Shown here piece after piece: positions 1 through 6,480 of a stretch of DNA of 41,072 nt. Numbering within the stretch: position 1 is the stretch's first letter; the number at the start of each line of letters is the position of its first letter. This DNA is from Lysobacterales bacterium. GTDB lineage: Bacteria > Pseudomonadota > Gammaproteobacteria > Xanthomonadales > Rhodanobacteraceae. Under the pieces are notes generated by a model that saw only the letters and a program-made list of their open reading frames with translations, was not told the DNA's origin and did no database searches. The translations under genes were made by a program, and so were the position numbers. Location: the NCBI GenBank assembly GCA_017305135.1, contig JAFKNA010000027.1, positions 1 to 41,072 on the forward strand. The letters run 5' to 3'.

Positions 1-1
1 A

Positions 2-149
2 TGGCGTGAAAAGGTGGCGCAAGCGGGGTGAAAATTGGAGTTCGGCCCATGCTCGATGAACGCCGCCGGAGAACACCAGCCCCGAACATCACCCGTCAGT
101 CCGAGCCAGCACTCGCGGAACGGCAGAAACCGGGTTGTTCAAACTGCTC
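2..149. repeat. Left copy of a 148-bp inverted repeat (probable mobile-element end)
   Basis: Reverse-complementing the last 148 bases of the window reproduces this segment base for base. The match ends sharply after GTTGTTCAAACTGCTC: base 150 is A while its partner predicts T. The tip of the element is therefore at 149/150 and its body lies to the left, outside the window. Near the outer edge are two similar direct motifs, GGCGTGAAAA (3-12) and GGGGTGAAAA (25-34), the kind of repeated sub-terminal motif seen in IS21-family ends. No transposase is visible, so the family is a guess. The sequence shows a sharply bounded dispersed repeat; that it is an insertion sequence is inference. Confidence 0.75.
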
Positions 150-521
150 AACATTTCCTTCCATGCCTATGGCGCACAGTTTGGCCCCAGTCGGGTTGGC
201 TACAATTTTGTGCATGCCATTGAGCCCGGAACTATTGCTATCCGAGGTAAATATAAGGGCCAACGTATGCCATACGGCCATGCCGAGATGTCACTGCCGT
301 CGCAGCCCGACGGAGAGCGTGGCATCATCGCTATGTGCGAACACGCTAGAAAGTGGCTTTCTTCCCTCAAGTTGGCCGGAGCCACTGAATTCACATTATG
401 GGTTGTTCGCGAATATCACGAGCAGTGCAACGAAGAGTTGGGTCATCGGGAACTTGAGCTGCTCGCGTCTTTGGGCTGCACGCTGTGTTACTCGGCATAC
501 CAGGCGGACACGTCAGATTAG
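135..521 (+). CDS. Integron cassette ORF, 5'-truncated, unknown function
   Basis: The reading frame is open through the repeat boundary at 149/150 and ends at TAG 519-521. The native part begins at NISFHAYGAQFG; the only in-frame start nearby is TTG 135, which lies inside the repeat, so the original N-terminus has probably been replaced. About 124 native residues remain. They are soluble, with no signal peptide or membrane segment, and contain a moderately aromatic core (YNFVHAIEPGTIAIRGKY) and a C-terminal half rich in Cys, Glu and Leu. I do not recognise the family. An attC site follows within 6 bp, which marks it as a gene cassette. Cassette proteins of this size are commonly uncharacterised. 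It may be expressed as an element-host fusion or be dead. Confidence 0.55.
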   Translation: MFKLLNISFHAYGAQFGPSRVGYNFVHAIEPGTIAIRGKYKGQRMPYGHAEMSLPSQPDGERGIIAMCEHARKWLSSLKLAGATEFTLWVVREYHEQCNEELGHRELELLASLGCTLCYSAYQADTSD

Positions 522-526
522 TGCAG

Positions 527-587
527 CTCCTAACTATTATTCATTCCAGCGGACGCGCTGCGCGTGCCGCTAAATTCAGGCGTTTGG
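527..587 (+). other. attC recombination site 1
   Basis: The layout matches short attC sites such as that of aadA cassettes. A left core CTCCTAAC (527-534) is followed by TTCATTCCAGCGG. A central hairpin follows, whose arms CGCG...CGCG and AGCGG...CCGCT pair around 549-571. Then come TAAATTCAGGCG and a right core GCGTTTGG (580-587). The right core deviates from GTTRRRY (GTTTGGC). It lies 5 bp after the stop codon of the ORF before it and just ahead of the next ORF, as expected for tandem cassettes. Confidence 0.75.
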
Positions 588-599
588 CCGCAGAACGAC

Positions 600-1013
600 A
601 TGAATCGAAATTTGCTCCTGCTGCTGGCTCTATTTGCAAATTCAGCTTTGGCTGCGGATCCGCCGCCTTTGGCAGAGGTCAAAGGTAACACCACTGGCTA
701 CAGCAGTGTTGGAGAGGCGCTGGCCGCCCTGCGCTCAGATCCTGACGTTGTAGAACGAGAACAGCAGGGCTGGCTTCTCTTTGAGGATCGGCGCAGCTTC
801 ACTTTATGGTCCTTCCCGCCCAAAAGCCACTCGGCGTATCCGTCTGCCGTGAAGCGGACAGTGGTGAAAAAGGACGGCGGGATGTACGTAAACATGAGTG
901 TGCAATGCGGCGCTTCTAAAGAGGCCTGCGATCAACTGGTTCGTGACTTCCAACAACTCAACGAACAGATGACTAGGGAGATACAAGCAGACAAGGCGGG
1001 CCAGATTGAGTAG
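600..1013 (+). CDS. Integron cassette protein, small exported, unknown function
   Basis: This encodes 137 residues. The N-terminus MNRNLLLLLALFANSALAA is a clear Sec signal peptide with a likely cleavage after ALA, giving a periplasmic or secreted product of about 118 residues. The mature part holds an aromatic stretch (GWLLFEDRRSFTLWSFPP), a lone Cys pair (CGASKEAC) and a charged helical C-terminus (DQLVRDFQQLNEQMTREIQ). An in-frame ATG at 564 exists but falls inside the attC hairpin and would add 12 residues before the signal peptide, so ATG 600 is preferred. The gene is bracketed by attC sites at 527-587 and 1019-1130 and is therefore a complete cassette. I do not recognise the domain; export and two cysteines able to form a disulfide are what the sequence shows. 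Confidence 0.75.
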   Translation: MNRNLLLLLALFANSALAADPPPLAEVKGNTTGYSSVGEALAALRSDPDVVEREQQGWLLFEDRRSFTLWSFPPKSHSAYPSAVKRTVVKKDGGMYVNMSVQCGASKEACDQLVRDFQQLNEQMTREIQADKAGQIE

Positions 1014-1018
1014 CCGCG

Positions 1019-1130
1019 GCCTAACAATGCGTTCAAGCCGAAATTGCATCGCTATGCCAACAACATGGTCGATAAAGCTTGCCATGTCGTTGGCTACGCG
1101 CTGCAATTCGGCTTAACTTGAGCGTTAGGT
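1019..1130 (+). other. attC recombination site 2 (112 bp)
   Basis: This site has perfect core motifs: R'' GCCTAAC (1019-1025, fits RYYYAAC) and R' GTTAGGT (1124-1130, fits GTTRRRY). The inner arms GCGTTCAAGCCGAA and TTCGGCTTAACTTGAGC are complementary apart from the extra base typical of attC. The middle also pairs (GCCAACAACATGG with CCATGTCGTTGGC). It starts 5 bp after the stop of the cassette-2 gene. This is the clearest integron signature in the window. Confidence 0.92.
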
Positions 1131-1155
1131 GCCACTGATAGCAAAAGGAGGTCTC

Positions 1156-1548
1156 ATGAAAAAGCTTCCAGTTCTTCCCATTCTCGCCGCAGTCCCTTTG
1201 CTCGCTTCTGCCGGCGACCCCGGCATCCGTTTTGATACCATCGTCACCGAGTCTGGGAAGCCTCTTGCATCGCCAAGCATCTGGGTTCCGTTCGGCCAAA
1301 ACGCCGTCATTGAGATTCCTGGCAAAGTGCGCGTCGTTGCAAACGCAGCAGTCCCGGACGGTGACAAGTCCCATGTCACTGCCAAGATGTACTACTTCTC
1401 GGACGGTGCTTGGGTCCGCGACTGGGATGCAGCGATGGATGCCAACATTGCTCTTACGCCATCATTTGAGCGGGATATGGACGACAAGGTCCACCGGGTT
1501 GTCGTCATGCCCCGGAAGGCGTCTCAACCATCTGGGAACGCCATCTAA
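1156..1548 (+). CDS. Integron cassette protein, small exported, unknown function
   Basis: A strong ribosome binding site AAAGGAGG (1144-1151) precedes ATG 1156. The product has 130 residues with a signal peptide (MKKLPVLPILAAVPLLASA, cut before GDP). The mature domain looks mostly beta: repeated short hydrophobic strands such as AVIEIPGKVRVVANA and HRVVVMPRK, separated by charged turns. No catalytic motif is apparent and I do not recognise the family. The stop codon TAA (1546-1548) lies inside the R'' core of the next attC, so gene and recombination site are fused at the base level. It is the last cassette with a clear attC. Confidence 0.75.
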   Translation: MKKLPVLPILAAVPLLASAGDPGIRFDTIVTESGKPLASPSIWVPFGQNAVIEIPGKVRVVANAAVPDGDKSHVTAKMYYFSDGAWVRDWDAAMDANIALTPSFERDMDDKVHRVVVMPRKASQPSGNAI

Positions 1549-1600
1549 CAATTCTCAATCCGAAGCCGCTTCGTGGCTCGGCTTAGCTCAAGCGTTGGCA
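1543..1600 (+). other. attC recombination site 3 (58 bp)
   Basis: R'' is ATCTAAC (1543-1549), then CAATTCTCAATCCGAAGCC, a short CGCTTCG loop, the pairing arm GGCTCGGCTTAGCTCAAGC, and R' GTTGGCA (1594-1600). The arrangement closely follows aadA-type attC sites. R' deviates from GTTRRRY at its last two positions, so recombination efficiency may be reduced. It overlaps the stop codon of the cassette-3 gene. Confidence 0.82.
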
Positions 1601-1793
1601 CGCCCTCGCCGTCTCAATCCCACCCTGCCGAATCGCTTTATATCTGCCCCTTTATGTTGTCTCGCTGGCGCATCCTGGCGCGCGAGCAGATCATGACCAA
1701 GGGTGTGGATGTAGCCCCGCTCGTGCCAGCCGATCTCAACAGAAGCGTTGGCGTACGGTCGCGCCCTGACGATGCACTGATGCAGGAGGAAGG

Positions 1794-2129
1794 ATGAAGA
1801 TTCGACTGGTCGCACTGGTTCTCGCGTTCGGGCTGGCGCTCTCGGCGCAGGCTGGCGAGGATCCGAGGCTGGATGGTTCTTCCAACGCGGCCGCGGAGGC
1901 CACCTGGAAGCGGATCGTTGAGGCGGCGCCTCCGGCCGAGCGGCGGAAGCTCCTCGAAGCCGTGATCCGGATCAACCTGGCGGGCGTGCACTCCGCCTAT
2001 GAGGTCGTCGGCAATCCCGAGTTTCAGGAACTTGGCATTGCGCGCATCAAGGACCAGGTGGATGGCATGACTGCCGCGGAGATCATCGCCTACGGGGAGA
2101 AGGTCGGGACGGTGAAGGTCGGGCACTGA
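1794..2129 (+). CDS. Small exported protein, DUF6694-like
   Basis: A strong Shine-Dalgarno AGGAGGAAGG sits just before ATG 1794. The 111-residue product starts with a signal peptide (MKIRLVALVLAFGLALSAQA). The mature part resembles, from memory, the DUF6694 lipoprotein family: an opening RLDGSS, a helix with paired charges, then DGMTAAEIIAYGEKV. It lacks the lipobox cysteine of those lipoproteins, so it would be a soluble periplasmic protein. The function of the family is unknown. It lies 193 bp beyond attC site 3 with no attC of its own downstream; a possible eroded core GCGTTGGCG lies at about 1744-1752. It may be an immobilised cassette or the first gene outside the array. Confidence 0.7.
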   Translation: MKIRLVALVLAFGLALSAQAGEDPRLDGSSNAAAEATWKRIVEAAPPAERRKLLEAVIRINLAGVHSAYEVVGNPEFQELGIARIKDQVDGMTAAEIIAYGEKVGTVKVGH

Positions 2130-2309
2130 GAAGGCGCCCGGTGACCGGCCTGCGGGGTCGGATCACCAGGCACTGCCGCAGGCAGCGCGCCCGCCGGCCG
2201 CTGCCGTTACCGCCCAGAACTGCACACGGATGGCTTGCTTGCGTCGTCGCTCGGCCGGGCGGACACTCGGCGCGGATCGATTGCATTCCGGCGGGTGGCT
2301 CCAGTGCAC

Positions 2310-4364
2310 ATGGGCAGATGGTGGCGGGAACTCCAGCGCCGCAAGGTTCCCCGTGCGGCCCTGCTCTATGTCGGCGCGGTCTGGGCGCTGGCGCAGGGGA
2401 TCGCGCAGCTCGCGCCCGAGTTCGGCGCGCCGCCGGCCAGCGTGCGCTGGTTCGTCCTCGCCGCGGCGGTCGCCTTTCCATTCTGGATGGTGCTCGCTTG
2501 GCGCCATGACCTGAGCCTGCAGGGCCTGCGCCGTGACGAGGGGCCGGAGATGGCAGCCGGCACCGCCCCACGGCGCGGCCGCAGGAGCGACCTGGCGCTG
2601 GTTGCGGTGCTCTCGCTCGCGGTGGTGCTGCTGCTCGTCAACCAGTTCCGGCTGGACGAGCGCGATGCCGCGCCGGCGCCCGCCGTGGCCTCGCCATCCG
2701 TGGCCGTGCTGCCGTTCCAGAATCTCTCCGACCATGCCGACAACGAATACTTCGTCGCCGGCATGCAGGACCTGATCCTCACCCGGCTCGCCGGCATCAA
2801 CGGGCTGCGCGTGGTGTCGCGCACCTCGGTCCAGGGCTACGCCAGCCGCCCCGCGAACCTGCGCCAGGTTGCCGAGGAACTCGGCGTAAGCCGCATCATC
2901 GAAGGCAGCGTGCAGCGGCAGGGCCGCGACGTGCTGATCAACGTCCAGTTGATCGACGCCCATGACGACAGCCACCTGTGGGCGGAAAGCTACCGCCGCA
3001 CGCTGGACGACATCTTCGGCGTGGAGGGCGAGGTGGCCGGGAGGGTGGCCGCGGCGCTCCAGGTCAAGCTCTCGCCCGCGGAATCGACCACCCTGGCGCA
3101 CCCGGCGACGCGCGACCCGATGGCGCTGGATTTCTACCTGCAGGCCGGGTTCGCGGCGCAGCAGGGCCATCGCGACTACGACACCGCGCGCCTGCAGGAG
3201 GCAGTGCGGCTGTACCGCGAAGCGGTCGCGCACGATCCAGGATTCGCGCTGGCGCTGGCACGGCTCTCGTACGTGGAGAGCGAACTGGCCTGGTTCGGTG
3301 GCGGCGGCACCGATTCCGAGCAGCTCTCCGCCCGCGCCCGGCTCGATGCCGAGCGCGCCGCCCGCCTCGATCCGGAACTGCCCGAGGCCCAGCTTGCGCT
3401 CGGTTATTCAGCCTACTGGGGCCGCGCCGACCATGCCGCCGCCGACCGGGCATTCGCGGCTGCGCTGGCGCTCCGGCCCGGTTATGGCGACGCGCTGGCA
3501 GCGCGCGCCTTCGTGGCGCGGCGCCAGGGCCGGTTCGCAGAGGCCATGCGGTTCCTCGACCAGGCGCGCACCGGCGATCCGCGCAACAGCACGCTCGCCT
3601 TCGAGGCAGGCGCCACGGCGATGCTGGCCGGCACGTACGACGATGCCAAGGCCAGCCTGGAACGCGCGCTGGAGCTCGATCCGGACAACCTCAACGCGCG
3701 CTACTTCCTCTCCAATGCCATCCTGTTCGCGAGCGGCGACGCGGTCGCCGCGCTCGAACCGCTGGCCGGCGACTCGGCCTACATGAAGCTCCAGCGCAGC
3801 ACCGTGCTCGGCTACCTGCGCCGCTACGAGGCGGCGATCGCGGAGGTCGAGGCGGTGCCGGACCTGCCGGAGAACTTCCAGCCCGGGCTCAACCCGCCCA
3901 AATCGCTGCAACTGGCCGAACTGCACCGGCTGGCCGGGCATCCCGCCGCCGCCACGCCCCTGTACGAGCGTGCCCTCGTCGAGCTGCGCGGGCAGCAGGC
4001 GGGCCAGTCCGACGTCAACCTCGCCTTCGTCTGGAGTTGCACCGCCGGCGCCGAGCTGAATCTGGGCCACGTCCAGCAGGCGCTGGAAAGCATCGCGCGC
4101 TCGCAGGAGATCCTCGCCGCCAGCCCGGACCGCCTGACCATCGCCGTGCCCGCATTGGTCAACGCGTTCACCTATGCCCAAGCCGGGCGCGCAGAAGCCG
4201 CGGTTTCGATCATCGCGGAAGTGCTGGCCGCGCCGGGCAGCGGCAACATCTACGCACCCGTCCTGCTGTGGGTCGATCCCGTCTGGGATCCAATCCGGCA
4301 GGAGCCGGTGTTCATCGCCCTGCGGGGCCGGTATGCCGACCATCGGCCGGCAGCGCGGCGCTGA
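2310..4364 (+). CDS. Membrane protein with TolB-like domain and TPR repeats
   Basis: This encodes 684 residues from ATG 2310 (an upstream in-frame start at 2235 adds a low-complexity basic tail). The N-terminus MGRWWRELQRRKVPRAALLY and three hydrophobic segments at about residues 16-36, 47-64 and 95-112 anchor it in the inner membrane. At about 129 begins SVAVLPFQNLSD...YFVAGMQDLILTRLA, the FlgO/TolB-like beta-propeller-entry domain, with RIIEGSVQRQG and LIDAHDDSHLWAESY. From about residue 250 to the end there are TPR-type helix pairs (for example AVRLYREAVAHDPGFALAL and AKASLERALELDPDNLNARY). This architecture is common in Xanthomonadales, often with a winged-helix or adenylate cyclase domain in front; here neither is present. 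A scaffold or signalling role is inferred from the domains only. It stands alone, with a 265-bp gap after it. Confidence 0.85.
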   Translation: MGRWWRELQRRKVPRAALLYVGAVWALAQGIAQLAPEFGAPPASVRWFVLAAAVAFPFWMVLAWRHDLSLQGLRRDEGPEMAAGTAPRRGRRSDLALVAVLSLAVVLLLVNQFRLDERDAAPAPAVASPSVAVLPFQNLSDHADNEYFVAGMQDLILTRLAGINGLRVVSRTSVQGYASRPANLRQVAEELGVSRIIEGSVQRQGRDVLINVQLIDAHDDSHLWAESYRRTLDDIFGVEGEVAGRVAAALQVKLSPAESTTLAHPATRDPMALDFYLQAGFAAQQGHRDYDTARLQEAVRLYREAVAHDPGFALALARLSYVESELAWFGGGGTDSEQLSARARLDAERAARLDPELPEAQLALGYSAYWGRADHAAADRAFAAALALRPGYGDALAARAFVARRQGRFAEAMRFLDQARTGDPRNSTLAFEAGATAMLAGTYDDAKASLERALELDPDNLNARYFLSNAILFASGDAVAALEPLAGDSAYMKLQRSTVLGYLRRYEAAIAEVEAVPDLPENFQPGLNPPKSLQLAELHRLAGHPAAATPLYERALVELRGQQAGQSDVNLAFVWSCTAGAELNLGHVQQALESIARSQEILAASPDRLTIAVPALVNAFTYAQAGRAEAAVSIIAEVLAAPGSGNIYAPVLLWVDPVWDPIRQEPVFIALRGRYADHRPAARR

Positions 4365-4410
4365 CGCCGGCGCGCCTTCCTGCGGAGGATATCGTGCGTC
4401 ACCACAACCG

Positions 4411-4443
4411 GATCCTGAAGAATTTTCCCGCGTCTTCAGGATC
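4411..4443. repeat. Perfect 10-bp inverted repeat after the TPR gene
   Basis: GATCCTGAAG (4411-4420) and CTTCAGGATC (4434-4443) are exact reverse complements around a 13-base loop, 46 bp past the TPR gene stop. There is no T-run after the second arm, so it is not a standard intrinsic terminator on the plus strand. It could still end transcription weakly or bind a dimeric regulator. The rest of the 265-bp gap holds no convincing gene. Confidence 0.5.
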
Positions 4444-4629
4444 GGTGAGAGCAGTAGAAGCGAAAGAAGTGAGTTTCACCTGCAGCCGGGCGATTTGGAG
4501 CGTTTACGTCGTGACCTGGGACCGCGGCGTCTTCGTACCTCTACACCACCGCCCTGCGAAGGCGGCTCTGGAAGTAGCTGAAGCCGAAGTCCCTGGAAGC
4601 TGCGCCACGGCGCAGGCGGGCTGCAGCGA

Positions 4630-5421
4630 ATGAGTTCAAGCACCACGCATCAACGACTTGGAGTGCAGATGCATCAAGACGAAGTGAAGGCGATATTCGA
4701 TCAACAGGCTGCCAGCTACGATGCGCAGTGGGCCCGGACGGCGCCGATCAAGGAGTGCCTGTATTTCCTCGTGGGGTCGCTGTTTGCCGAACTGCCCACT
4801 GACGCACGTATCCTCTGCGTTGGGGCGGGAACGGGAGCGGAGCTGGCCTACTTCGCGCAGAGGAATCCGGGGTGGCGGTTTACTGCGGTAGAGCCTTCCG
4901 CCGCCATGCTTGAGGTCTGCCGACAGCGTGCCGAAACGGAGGGGTTTGCATCCCGCTGTCACTTTCATGAGGGCTATCTTGATTCATTGTCAACTGGCGG
5001 GGCGCACGACGCAGCCACTTGTTTCCTCGTGTCCCAGTTCATTCTCGACCGACAGGCCCGGTCGGAGTTCTTCCGGGGAATGGCACGCAAGCTCAAGCCG
5101 GGGGGAATTCTTGCGAGTTCCGACCTGGCGTCGGATCTGGCTTCACGCGAATACGAAGTGTTGCTCCGCGCCTGGATGAACATGATGGCGCACTCGGACA
5201 TTTCGCCCGAAGCGATGGATCGAATGCGGAAGGCCTATTCCGATGACGTCGGCGTTCTACCACCCGTCCATATCGCGTCGATCATTGCGGCTGGCGGCTT
5301 CGAGCCTCCGGTCCAGTTCTTCCAGGCCGGATTGATCCATGCGTGGCTGTCCAGACGTGCCGCGTGCAACCGCCTCGGCCGCATTCAAGAGGCTGCGCCC
5401 GCGCTGTCCAACCAGGGCTAG
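4630..5421 (+). CDS. Class I SAM-dependent methyltransferase
   Basis: This encodes 263 residues. Motif I is ILCVGAGTGAELAYFA at about residues 61-76 (the SAM-binding Rossmann loop), followed by FTAVEPSAAMLEVC (motif II, acidic residue for the ribose hydroxyls). Motif IV appears as AATCFLVSQFIL, and motif V as KLKPGGILASSDL. The front part (FDQQAASYDAQWART) is typical of small-molecule methyltransferases. The substrate cannot be told. ATG 4669 (MHQDEVKAIF) is an alternative start that would drop 13 weakly structured residues. There is no close neighbour on either side: it lies 132 bp before the ArsR-methyltransferase gene, which is a different family branch. Confidence 0.85.
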   Translation: MSSSTTHQRLGVQMHQDEVKAIFDQQAASYDAQWARTAPIKECLYFLVGSLFAELPTDARILCVGAGTGAELAYFAQRNPGWRFTAVEPSAAMLEVCRQRAETEGFASRCHFHEGYLDSLSTGGAHDAATCFLVSQFILDRQARSEFFRGMARKLKPGGILASSDLASDLASREYEVLLRAWMNMMAHSDISPEAMDRMRKAYSDDVGVLPPVHIASIIAAGGFEPPVQFFQAGLIHAWLSRRAACNRLGRIQEAAPALSNQG

Positions 5422-5439
5422 GAATTCCATCAAGGTATT

Positions 5440-5475
5440 CGCGGCAGCACGTTCGAGCCTGCAACGGCTGCCGCG
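5440..5475 (+). promoter_or_regulatory. Stem-loop in the leader of the ArsR-metH operon
   Basis: CGCGGCAGC (5440-5448) pairs perfectly with GCTGCCGCG (5467-5475), enclosing an 18-base loop. It lies about 80 bp upstream of the first gene of the arsR-methyltransferase/metH operon and shortly after the preceding gene stop. It could be a terminator for the preceding gene or part of a 5' leader control element. The loop contains TTCGAGCCTGCAACG, slightly reminiscent of the SAH riboswitch core, but the expected conserved strings are not complete. Confidence 0.35.
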
Positions 5476-5553
5476 TGGACCCCAAACCGCCATTGACGCC
5501 CCGCATCGCCGTCGCTAGGCTTCCATCTTTCGATCCGGATGAAAGGATAAGCC

Positions 5554-6480
5554 TTGGACCTGGCTGCGACGTCCGCCTTGCTGCGGCTGCTTTCCGATCC
5601 CACGCGGGTGCGCCTGCTGGCACTGCTGGAGCAGGAGGAGCTGACCGTGGCCGAGCTGTCGGCGGTGCTGCGGCTGGCGCAGCCGCGGGTCTCGACGCAC
5701 CTGGCCAAGCTCAAGGAAGCGGACCTGGTACGCGACCGGCGCGCCGGGGTTTCGTCCTACTACCGCTACAACGGCGAGCTGGAGGCGAAGGAGCGCGCGC
5801 TGCTGCGGGCGCTGGAAGAAAGCGTCGACGATGCGCTGCTCGACGAGGATGCGCGGCGGCTGCCGACGGTGCTCGCCAAGCGGGCGCGGAGCGAGGGCTG
5901 GGCGGACACGGTCGCCGGCGACATGGAGCGCCACTACTCGCCCGGGCGCACCTGGGAAACGCTGGCGCGCGGGATGACGCAACTGGTCGACACCGGCGAC
6001 GTGCTCGACGTCGCCTCGGGCGATGGCGTGCTGGCCGAACTCCTCGCGCCGCATGCGCGCTCGATCGTCTGCGTGGACGCGAGCGCGCGGGTGGTGGAGG
6101 CGGCCGCGCGGCGCCTGGAGCCCTTCGCGAACGTCGAGGTGCGCCAAGGCGACATGCACGCGCTGGATTTCCCGGCCGCGCGTTTCGACCTGGTGCTGCT
6201 GATGCATGCCCTGACCTACACCGAGGAGCCCGCCGCGGTGATCGCGGAAGCGGCGCGCGTGCTGCGGCCGGGTGGGCGCCTGCTGGCCGCGACCCTCGGC
6301 CGCCACGCGCATCGCACCGTGGTCGAGCCCTTCGAGCATCGCAACCTCGGTTTCACCGCCGTGGAACTGGAAGCCTTCGCGCGCGCCGCCGGACTCGAGA
6401 TCTCGGCCTGCGGACGCCTCAGCCGCGAGCGCAAGCCGCCCCATTTTGAAGTCATGAGCCTGCTGGCGAGGAAACCGTGA
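5554..6480 (+). CDS. ArsR-type regulator fused to SAM methyltransferase
   Basis: This encodes 308 residues. The start is TTG 5554, with GAAAGGA at 5541-5547 as ribosome binding site; no better start exists. Residues 1-85 form a winged helix of the ArsR type ([20 protein letters not shown], recognition region [19 protein letters not shown]). No metal-binding cysteine motif (ELCVCDL type) is visible. Residues from about 145 form a class I methyltransferase: [17 protein letters not shown] (motif I), [44 protein letters not shown]. Such fusions directly upstream of metH are known in proteobacteria, where a role in sensing SAM or SAH to control methionine genes has been suggested. Its stop overlaps the GTG start of the next gene (GTGA), so translation is coupled to metH. 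Confidence 0.9.
   Translation: MDLAATSALLRLLSDPTRVRLLALLEQEELTVAELSAVLRLAQPRVSTHLAKLKEADLVRDRRAGVSSYYRYNGELEAKERALLRALEESVDDALLDEDARRLPTVLAKRARSEGWADTVAGDMERHYSPGRTWETLARGMTQLVDTGDVLDVASGDGVLAELLAPHARSIVCVDASARVVEAAARRLEPFANVEVRQGDMHALDFPAARFDLVLLMHALTYTEEPAAVIAEAARVLRPGGRLLAATLGRHAHRTVVEPFEHRNLGFTAVELEAFARAAGLEISACGRLSRERKPPHFEVMSLLARKP

Noticed and set aside
2-149. Group II intron end (group IIC introns use attC and hairpins as targets)
   Set aside because: No domain V-like sequence (GAGCCGTATG...GTACGGTTC type) is present near the tip, and the boundary lies in a coding part of the cassette on the left rather than next to a hairpin.
28-573. 181-codon ORF across the left repeat and cassette 1
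   Set aside because: It runs through the attC hairpin and has no family character; the alternative frame (135-521) ends just before the attC, as cassette genes do.
564-599. Upstream ATG 564 as start of cassette-2 protein
   Set aside because: It lies in the attC hairpin and would place 12 non-hydrophobic residues before a clean signal peptide.
5440-5500. SAH riboswitch upstream of the metH operon
   Set aside because: Only a fragment (CGAG..GCAACGG-like) resembles the consensus; the second conserved half and pseudoknot partner are not visible. Kept only as an unassigned stem-loop.
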